Assembly (NCBI GenBank): GCA_030631875.1
Contig: DAOVKH010000035.1
Coordinates: 1 to 11,188 of the forward strand
Source: Deltaproteobacteria bacterium
Lineage (GTDB): Bacteria; Desulfobacterota; GWC2-55-46; DRQE01
Length of the DNA: 11,188 nt
Direction: 5' to 3'
In this document: positions 6,770 through 11,188 of the stretch, piece after piece
Layout of the letters: each line of letters starts with the position of its first letter
Position numbering within the stretch: the stretch's first letter is position 1
The notes under the pieces: generated by a model
Told to the model about the DNA's origin: nothing
Databases searched by the model: none
Seen by the model: only the letters and a program-made list of their open reading frames with translations
Position numbers and translations under genes: made by a program

Positions 6770-8374
6770 TTACCTTACGACCTCTATGCCGGCCTCGGCC
6801 ATATCGGAAGGAACGTCCATAAATACTATCATTACCGGCAACGTGCCGAGTGGAGATATATTACCACCCGAAACATTCTTAAAGTGTCTGTTGATGTCGG
6901 CCTTACCGAGAGTCTTTAATTGCTCCCTCGATACTATGCGTCCCGGAGATACCTTCTTATACTTAAGTGCTTTTCCGTTCTTATCGTATATAGTTCCCTT
7001 GATGACCTGAATCCTCTGGTCATCTTCCGTATGGTTTCTGAGTTTGGCCTCCAAGGCAAAGACAGTGCCGAAGTTTTCATTCTCAACAAAGACACCCTTC
7101 ATGGCTATTATCTCTACGGCATCTTTATCCGGTACGGCAGTTTTCGAGAAAGAACCTAAGAGTTCGTCTAAGAACCCTTGAGTGTATGCGTAACCACCGC
7201 CGCCCAAAAGAACAATTATAAATAAGACTACTAAGAGCCGCTTAGACCTTGGTTCGCCCGAAGACTCCTTCTTCTTTTTCTTTTTCTTTTCCTTCTTCTT
7301 CTTTTTCTTCTTGCCGTCGTCTTCATCAGGGGCGTCAGACTCTGCTTCTTCTCCTGCCCCGCTGTCCTCTACCTGTGTTTCAGCCTCGTCGTCATCTGCC
7401 ATACCAAAACCGCCAAAGACCGTCTCTTCTCCAACGCCGCTGCTACCGCCGCCATCTGAAGTGGCAAGCCCCATACCGCTATCCTCGGAGCCGGCACCGC
7501 CGACAGAGAATATCACCGTCTCTTCTCCGCCCGCTGAGTTATCGCCATCGACCTCTACTTCAAATCCACCACCACCGCCAAAACCTCCGAATGAAGGTCC
7601 CTCGTCCGGTGCGGATGTAGTATCTGAACCAACGGCGGTCTCTTCTTCAAAGCCAAATCCACCGAAACCCTGATCAGTTGAATCCTCTTCTTCTCCAAAT
7701 GAAGGAGCCTCACTCGCCGTATCTGCGTCTGCGGAATCATCCGATGCTCCCCATGAATTATCCTCGGATGAACCCCAAGAGTCGTCTTCTCCATCATCTG
7801 ACATTATCGGGGCACTGCTCTCGGATGTCGACGACCAACCGCCATCATCCACGCTCGGCGCACTCTCGTCGGCCGGAGTCTCAGCCGAAGTGGCGGCATC
7901 CGCACCAAAACTGATCTCGCCATAGGAGGATGTCTCGTCATCTGCTTCAACCGGAGGCACCGCAGGGGCTTCTACCTGAGGAGCTTCAACAGAGGGCACC
8001 GGGGCTTCGACCACCGCCTCAGGGGCGGGAGCAGGAACTTCTACCGGAGGTGCCGCCGGAGCTTCAACGGGAGGCACTGGAGCAGGTGCTGGCACCTGCG
8101 ATGCTTCTGCCTGAGGAGCTTCGGGCTCGAAATCTATACCATATCCGCCGTCATCTGCGGGTGTTTCAGGTGCGGGCGGAGCAGCAACAGCAGGAGTCGG
8201 TTCCGGCGCAGGTGCTGTGGCAGTCGGCGCTGGTGTGGCCGAGACCGGCGGCTGATCCTTCTTAACGATAAAGTAATTTTTACACTTAGAGCACTTTACC
8301 TTAGCGCCCTTATCGCTTATCTTCTCATCCTTTATGCGATACTTTGCATGACAACTGTCGCATTGTACTATCAC
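6770..8374 (-). CDS. Zinc-ribbon (MJ0042-type), single-TM, DUF3426-like membrane protein
   Basis: The 534-residue protein has four parts. (1) An N-terminal MJ0042-type zinc ribbon has Cys5, Cys8, Cys28 and Cys31. (2) A disordered linker is Pro/Ala/Val-rich at about 45-140 and acidic and Ser/Gly-rich at about 145-350. (3) A lysine block (355-361 and 363-369, interrupted by one Glu) is followed by a membrane helix at about 380-398. (4) A C-terminal domain (about 415-534) has the beta-rich 'G.i.N.t....q.I.v.g.iyd.nGk' pattern of DUF3426. The positive block before the helix puts the zinc ribbon in the cytoplasm and DUF3426 outside the membrane. The architecture is known in Deltaproteobacteria, but its function is not established. 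It resembles in outline the zinc-ribbon/TM proteins of gliding machinery such as GltJ, without the TonB domains, so no role is assigned. The start is a GTG at 8374, because no ATG precedes Cys5 in frame; AGAGG lies about nine bases upstream. Confidence 0.85.
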   Translation of the reverse strand: MIVQCDSCHAKYRIKDEKISDKGAKVKCSKCKNYFIVKKDQPPVSATPAPTATAPAPEPTPAVAAPPAPETPADDGGYGIDFEPEAPQAEASQVPAPAPVPPVEAPAAPPVEVPAPAPEAVVEAPVPSVEAPQVEAPAVPPVEADDETSSYGEISFGADAATSAETPADESAPSVDDGGWSSTSESSAPIMSDDGEDDSWGSSEDNSWGASDDSADADTASEAPSFGEEEDSTDQGFGGFGFEEETAVGSDTTSAPDEGPSFGGFGGGGGFEVEVDGDNSAGGEETVIFSVGGAGSEDSGMGLATSDGGGSSGVGEETVFGGFGMADDDEAETQVEDSGAGEEAESDAPDEDDGKKKKKKKEKKKKKKKESSGEPRSKRLLVVLFIIVLLGGGGYAYTQGFLDELLGSFSKTAVPDKDAVEIIAMKGVFVENENFGTVFALEAKLRNHTEDDQRIQVIKGTIYDKNGKALKYKKVSPGRIVSREQLKTLGKADINRHFKNVSGGNISPLGTLPVMIVFMDVPSDMAEAGIEVVR

Positions 8375-8397
8375 TAATGTGTACCTCTTCTAAGTTA

Positions 8398-8427
8398 TTT
8401 AAAGTGCCTGAGTCGGTTAGCTATCAA
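8398..8427 (-). promoter_or_regulatory. Possible promoter for the zinc-ribbon/HEAT-like pair
   Basis: On the minus strand TTGATA (8427-8422), an 18-base spacer and TTTAAA (8403-8398) point toward the GTG start at 8374. The -10 is a weak match. Just upstream, an inverted repeat of TTTAAG and CTTAAA around a CC centre (8433-8446) could be an operator, but it is short and AT-rich. Confidence 0.35.
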
Positions 8428-8545
8428 AGTCATTTAAGCCCTTAAAGATAGAGCTCTTATTCTACTTATCCCTAAAATCATATCACAGAGAAATATGGAA
8501 TTCAAGGGCTCGCAACGCCATGTTTTTATAGCCCTCTTTTATATA

Positions 8546-8574
8546 TTGACAGCCGCGCCCGCTGAATATATCCT
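8546..8574 (+). promoter_or_regulatory. Predicted promoter for hpt, giving a nearly leaderless message
   Basis: A perfect TTGACA (8546-8551), a 17-base spacer and TATCCT (8569-8574) predict a transcription start near 8581, immediately before the ATG at 8582. An alternative -10, TATATC at 8567-8572, has a 15-base spacer. No Shine-Dalgarno sequence lies between this promoter and the ATG. Confidence 0.5.
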
Positions 8575-8581
8575 GATAACC

Positions 8582-9133
8582 ATGGAAGAAAAACTAACTC
8601 TATTAATGAGCCGCGAAGAAATAGCAAAGGCCGTCGCACGTATCGCAAGAGAGATAGAAAGAGACCTCTCAGGTAATACGACCAAGCCGCCCATACTCAT
8701 AGGGGTATTAAAGGGGGCGTTCGTCTTTACGGCAGACCTCTCACGAGAACTAAAGATGCCGGTAGAGGTAGGCTTCGTGCGCACGACCTCATACGGATTA
8801 AACGACCTGCCGAGCGACAAGGCAAATATCATTCAAGGGATTGAGATGGATATCAGTGGCAGAGACGTAATCCTCGTAGAAGACATAGTAGATAGAGGGC
8901 TTACTATCACAACGCTCATGGAACATATAGAAGAAAGAGCCCCTGCATCTCTGCGCATATGCACGCTCCTATCACGCCCGAGTGCTAACGACATAAACTC
9001 CGATTACATCGGCCTATCTATCACCGACGATAGCTTCATCGTCGGCTACGGCATGGACTATAAAGAACGCTATAGAGACTTGCCTGAATTATATACCATT
9101 ACCCCATCTACTTGCACCCATAACGATAAGTAA
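8582..9133 (+). CDS. hpt: Hypoxanthine phosphoribosyltransferase
   Basis: This purine-salvage enzyme joins hypoxanthine or guanine to PRPP to make IMP or GMP in the cytoplasm. From the ATG at 8582 it is 183 residues, the usual bacterial length. Family motifs are 'ILIGVLKGAFVFTADLSREL' split over residues about 39-58, 'VEVGFVRTTSYG' and the PRPP-binding stretch 'VILVEDIVDRGLT' with Glu100, Asp101 and the catalytic-base position Asp104. 'FIVGYGMDYKERYRDLPELY' lies near the C-terminus. The residue after Asp104 is Arg105, where Thr or Ser is common. The frame is open to an ATG at 8495, but the extra 29 residues are hydrophobic, unlike the family, and span the predicted promoter. The ATG at 8582 has no clear ribosome binding site. 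queC follows after 44 bases and may be co-transcribed. Confidence 0.93.
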   Translation: MEEKLTLLMSREEIAKAVARIAREIERDLSGNTTKPPILIGVLKGAFVFTADLSRELKMPVEVGFVRTTSYGLNDLPSDKANIIQGIEMDISGRDVILVEDIVDRGLTITTLMEHIEERAPASLRICTLLSRPSANDINSDYIGLSITDDSFIVGYGMDYKERYRDLPELYTITPSTCTHNDK

Positions 9134-9140
9134 AAAGCTG

Positions 9141-9169
9141 TTGAGCTAACCTTGACGCTGTGATTAAAT
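9141..9169 (+). promoter_or_regulatory. Weak promoter candidate before queC
   Basis: TTGAGC (9141-9146), a 17-base spacer and TTAAAT (9164-9169) would start transcription about one or two bases before the queC ATG at 9178. The matches are modest, and read-through from hpt is an equally good explanation of queC expression. Confidence 0.25.
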
Positions 9170-9177
9170 AGATACCA

Positions 9178-9852
9178 ATGAAGATAAAGACGGAAAGATT
9201 ATCTATAGTGCTCGCAAGCGGTGGGCTCGACAGTGCCGTCACAACGGCCATAGCGGCAAAGGAAGGGCGAGTTGCGCTCCTGCACGCCAATTACGGTCAA
9301 TTGACAGAGGCGCGTGAGCTTAAGGCCTTTAACGCCATCGCCGACTTCTACGATATCAAAGAACGGCTGACCATAGATATAGAACATCTGCGAAGGATAG
9401 GCGGCTCGGCCCTGACCGACCCTTCTATAGCAGTCCCGACAGGCGACGTAGACTCTAAGGCAGTGCCCGTTACCTACGTTCCCTTCAGGAACGCGCACTT
9501 TCTGGCATCTGCCGTTTCGTGGGCAGAGGTGCTAAAGGCCGACTCCATATACATAGGTGCCGTAGAGGCAGACAGCTCTGGCTACCCTGACTGCACGCGT
9601 GAATTCTTCTTAGCCTTTCAAACGGCTATCAATACCGGCACAAAGCCTGAAACAAAGATAACCATAAAAATGCCGCTAATCGATATGACAAAGGCCGAGA
9701 TAGTAAGGCTCGGTGTGGAGCTTAATGCTCCACTCGAACTCACATGGTCGTGCTATAAAGACAGCGAAGTGCCTTGCGGCAACTGCGACTCTTGCTTACT
9801 CAGGCTTAGAGGCTTCAATACGGCCGGAGTAAGAGACCCGATAACCCCATAA
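9178..9852 (+). CDS. queC: 7-cyano-7-deazaguanine synthase (preQ0 synthase)
   Basis: QueC converts 7-carboxy-7-deazaguanine to preQ0 with ATP and ammonia, a step toward queuosine in tRNA or deazaguanine in DNA. The 224-residue length is normal. The ATP-binding PP-loop 'SGGLDS' is at residues 14-19. Other family stretches are 'LHANYGQLTEARELKA', 'VPFRNAHFLASA', 'IYIGAVEADSSGYPDCTREF' and 'LIDMTKAEIV'. The zinc site is Cys192, Cys200, Cys203 and Cys206 in 'CYKDSEVPCGNCDSC'. All key residues are present, so the enzyme looks active. queD, queE and queF are not adjacent, and no DNA-modification (dpd) genes are present, so tRNA queuosine is the likelier purpose. The ATG at 9178 lacks an obvious ribosome binding site. 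A 45-residue gene starts 16 bases after its stop. Confidence 0.95.
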   Translation: MKIKTERLSIVLASGGLDSAVTTAIAAKEGRVALLHANYGQLTEARELKAFNAIADFYDIKERLTIDIEHLRRIGGSALTDPSIAVPTGDVDSKAVPVTYVPFRNAHFLASAVSWAEVLKADSIYIGAVEADSSGYPDCTREFFLAFQTAINTGTKPETKITIKMPLIDMTKAEIVRLGVELNAPLELTWSCYKDSEVPCGNCDSCLLRLRGFNTAGVRDPITP

Positions 9853-9867
9853 AAAAGGTATAAGACT

Positions 9868-10005
9868 ATGACATTCAAAGAATTCTTAAAGCAGAAGAAG
9901 GATATCGAATGGAAAGGCCGTGATATCGACGACCTGATGGATGAACACTACGAAGAGTATATCGAGTTCATGAAAGAACAAAAAGACGGCTGTAGCGACG
10001 CTTAA
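9868..10005 (+). CDS. Small acidic protein, 45 residues, unknown function
   Basis: An ATG at 9868 opens a 45-codon frame that ends in TAA at 10003-10005. The protein begins MTFKEFLKQKKDIEWKGRDI and continues with an acidic helix rich in Asp, Glu and Tyr, ending in GCSDA with a single cysteine. It is predicted to be soluble and mostly helical, with no signal peptide or membrane segment. Support for a real gene comes from the AAAAAAGG about ten bases before the ATG, the 15-base gap after queC on the same strand, codon choices like the neighbours, and the exact packing against the convergent lipoprotein gene (six-base gap). I do not recognise a family. It could be a small regulator or an adaptor, but nothing in the sequence specifies which. 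Confidence 0.65.
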   Translation: MTFKEFLKQKKDIEWKGRDIDDLMDEHYEEYIEFMKEQKDGCSDA

Positions 10006-10011
10006 GCCCCC

Positions 10012-10623
10012 CTACGGATAAGGGTAGTAGTAATACCTGTTGTATGGTGACGGCCAGTAAGGTGCGTTATAGGGATAGTGTCCGTAGTAGCCTCCGTAAG
10101 GATAATACGGTGGCCAATTGGTATCCCACCTACTGTCATAGGACTCCTTTACCATCATATCAAAGATCCTAATCTCAATTGGAGTCAAGAGAGGATAGGG
10201 GTACTCCATCTCATCTATCTTCTTCTTTCTTATCCCCTTTACGACCCCGACTACGGTAATCCCACTACCCTTACTATAGATAATCTCATCTAAGAAGCCT
10301 TCGGACTCTATCAGAAACCTCGAACTTGCACTACCCTCAAGGACTCTGCCCGTTGGTCTGTGCGTAGAATCGAGCGGCGTTGAGAATACCTCCACCAATG
10401 TCGAAGTCTCGCTGTGCGTAAGGCCGACAATGAGGCCTCCCCATACGACACGCCTACCTTCATAGTCCTTTGCGTCTGCGGCGGCCTGAATAGTACTCGG
10501 ACTCAAGGTCTTATCAACATCTCTCAGCAACCCCTTCGATACGACCGAAGCACACCCCGAGACGATAAGGCCGGATATGAACACCATGAATATAAAGACA
10601 ACTCTATTTCTTTTTCTTGTCAT
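10012..10623 (-). CDS. Slp-family outer-membrane lipoprotein with Tyr/Pro-rich tail
   Basis: The 203-residue protein starts with a basic n-region, a hydrophobic core and the lipobox 'VSGCA', which puts the lipidated cysteine at residue 24. It should be processed by signal peptidase II and anchored to the outer membrane. The body resembles the Slp (starvation-inducible lipoprotein) family: 'DYEGRRVVWGGLIVGLTHS' near residues 53-71, 'TLVEVFSTPLDSTHRPTG', 'FLIESEGFLDEIIYSKGSGITVVG' split over 103-126, and 'YPYPLLTPIEIRIF'. The exact role of Slp proteins is not settled; they are linked to stationary-phase and acid or envelope stress. The last 38 residues (166-203) are extraordinary: 14 Tyr, 9 Pro and 3 Trp. 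The ATG at 10623 has a GGGGAA ribosome binding site close upstream. The gene is convergent with the 45-residue gene and divergent from dgt. Confidence 0.85.
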   Translation of the reverse strand: MTRKRNRVVFIFMVFISGLIVSGCASVVSKGLLRDVDKTLSPSTIQAAADAKDYEGRRVVWGGLIVGLTHSETSTLVEVFSTPLDSTHRPTGRVLEGSASSRFLIESEGFLDEIIYSKGSGITVVGVVKGIRKKKIDEMEYPYPLLTPIEIRIFDMMVKESYDSRWDTNWPPYYPYGGYYGHYPYNAPYWPSPYNRYYYYPYP

Positions 10624-10645
10624 TTTCCCCGCTCTCTTCTATACT
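10617..10645 (+). promoter_or_regulatory. Sigma70-type promoter for dgt
   Basis: TTGTCA (10617-10622), a 17-base spacer and TATACT (10640-10645) each differ from consensus by one base. Transcription would begin near 10652, about 37 bases before the dgt ATG. The -35 box overlaps the start codon of the minus-strand lipoprotein gene. Confidence 0.55.
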
Positions 10646-10651
10646 ATTGTA

Positions 10652-10660
10652 ATTATAGCA
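10652..10660 (-). promoter_or_regulatory. Extended -10 promoter for the Slp-like gene
   Basis: On the minus strand TGCTATAAT (10660-10652) is a perfect extended -10 element (TGnTATAAT). No good -35 is seen at the right distance, which extended -10 promoters tolerate. The predicted start is near 10645, inside the -10 box of the opposing dgt promoter. Confidence 0.55.
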
Positions 10661-10688
10661 CTTAAACCTTGATTCCGAAAGTACAGCC

Positions 10689-11188
10689 ATGGCTATCTTA
10701 AATAATATAGTAGAGTTGGAAGCCGAACGCCTCGCCCCCTACGCGGCGAAGAGCAAGTTCTCAAAGGGTAGAGCCTTCAATGAGGACGAACACCCCTTTA
10801 GGACCGTCTTCCAGCGCGACCGAGACCGCATCATACACTCAACGGCTTTTCGTCGCCTTGAGTATAAGACTCAGGTATTTATCTACCACGAGGGCGACCA
10901 CTACAGAACACGCCTCACGCACACGATAGAAGTCGCTCAGATTGCCCGCACAATAGCGCGCGCCCTTGGGCTGAACGAGGACCTCTCAGAGGCCATAGCT
11001 CTGGCTCACGACCTTGGACACCCGCCATTTGGTCATACCGGAGAGCATGCACTCGATAAACTGATGACGAACTCCGGCGGCTTTGAGCATAACGCCCAGA
11101 GCCTTCGCATAGTAACAGAACTGGAACATCGCTACCACAGCTTCCGTGGGCTTAACCTCACATGGGAGGTGCGCGAAGGCATAATCAA
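10689..11188 (+). CDS. dgt: Deoxyguanosinetriphosphate triphosphohydrolase, N-terminal part (runs off right edge)
   Basis: dGTPases cleave dGTP to deoxyguanosine and triphosphate and help control dNTP pools. The first 166 residues are visible. They show the HD-superfamily pattern: 'RDRDRIIHSTAFRRLEYKTQVF' split over residues 43-64, 'RTRLTHTIEVAQIAR' (73-87) with metal ligand His78, and 'AHDLGHPPFGHTGE' (106-119) with the His107-Asp108 pair. 'GGFEHNAQSLRI' (130-141) carries His134. The 'HSTAFRRL' and 'GHPPFGH' stretches separate dGTPase-type proteins from general HD hydrolases. The C-terminal half is beyond the window, so intactness cannot be judged. The ATG at 10689 lacks a clear Shine-Dalgarno sequence but gives the typical N-terminus. 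A related dNTP triphosphohydrolase with wider substrate range is possible. Confidence 0.92.
   Translation, partial: MAILNNIVELEAERLAPYAAKSKFSKGRAFNEDEHPFRTVFQRDRDRIIHSTAFRRLEYKTQVFIYHEGDHYRTRLTHTIEVAQIARTIARALGLNEDLSEAIALAHDLGHPPFGHTGEHALDKLMTNSGGFEHNAQSLRIVTELEHRYHSFRGLNLTWEVREGII

Noticed and set aside
7268..7312. Programmed frameshift site in the lysine tract
   Set aside because: The coding strand never has more than five consecutive A, so no A-AAA-AAG slippery heptamer exists, and the frame continues into a good TM helix and domain.
7249..8265. Several plus-strand open frames opposite the zinc-ribbon protein linker
   Set aside because: They arise from the low-complexity Pro/Ala and Ser/Gly/acidic coding region read on the other strand. 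Their Arg/His/Ser/Pro-rich products look like nothing known.
8495..8581. Upstream ATG for hpt, adding a 29-residue hydrophobic N-terminus
   Set aside because: It could be read as a signal or membrane segment, but the enzyme is cytosolic and normally starts at the equivalent of 8582. The extension overlaps a TTGACA promoter.
9178..9852. queC as part of a deazaguanine DNA-modification or defence island
   Set aside because: No dpd, tgtA5-like, nuclease or mobile genes are nearby, and the neighbours are housekeeping genes.

Overview
The window is a compact bacterial chromosomal segment with housekeeping and cell-envelope genes. It has no rRNA, tRNA, CRISPR array, insertion sequence or phage gene that I can recognise. 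The best lineage guess is a Gram-negative bacterium of the former Deltaproteobacteria or a nearby uncultured phylum. The reasons are a TonB-like protein, TatA, an Slp-type outer-membrane lipoprotein, a two-subunit glycine decarboxylase (gcvPA and gcvPB), and a zinc-ribbon/DUF3426 membrane protein beside a HEAT-like protein. Base composition is balanced and the isoleucine codon ATA is used unusually often throughout, which suggests one coherent genome rather than recently acquired islands. The exact taxon cannot be fixed from this sequence.

Layout. (1) 1-150, minus strand: N-terminal fragment of a probable M29-type aminopeptidase, with a near-consensus promoter. (2) 283-4675, plus strand: the glycine cleavage operon gcvT-gcvH-gcvPA-gcvPB. 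It encodes the T, H and both P subunits; the L protein (lipoamide dehydrogenase) is not here. (3) 4681-5625, minus: a TonB-family protein without ExbB/ExbD. (4) 5693-5899, plus: a lone tatA. (5) 5907-8374, minus: a two-gene unit made of an N-terminal zinc-ribbon, low-complexity-linker, single-TM, DUF3426-like protein and a downstream HEAT-like helical protein. (6) 8582-10005, plus: hpt (purine salvage), queC (7-deazaguanine synthesis) and a 45-residue acidic small protein. (7) 10012-10623, minus: an Slp-like lipoprotein with a Tyr/Pro-rich tail. (8) 10689 to the right edge, plus: the N-terminal part of a dGTPase.

How the genes relate. The gcv block is one pathway: it breaks glycine into CO2, ammonia and methylene-tetrahydrofolate. 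hpt, queC and dgt all act on guanine-type nucleotides or their derivatives, but they look like neighbours rather than one pathway. The TonB-like protein, TatA, zinc-ribbon protein and lipoprotein all act at the envelope. All three convergent junctions are separated by only 5-7 bases with no hairpin terminator, so opposing transcripts probably overlap.

No clearly new multi-gene system is present. The least understood element is the zinc-ribbon/HEAT-like pair at 5907-8374, followed by the 45-residue protein at 9868. Promoter calls were made by eye from hexamer matches and spacing and are predictions.
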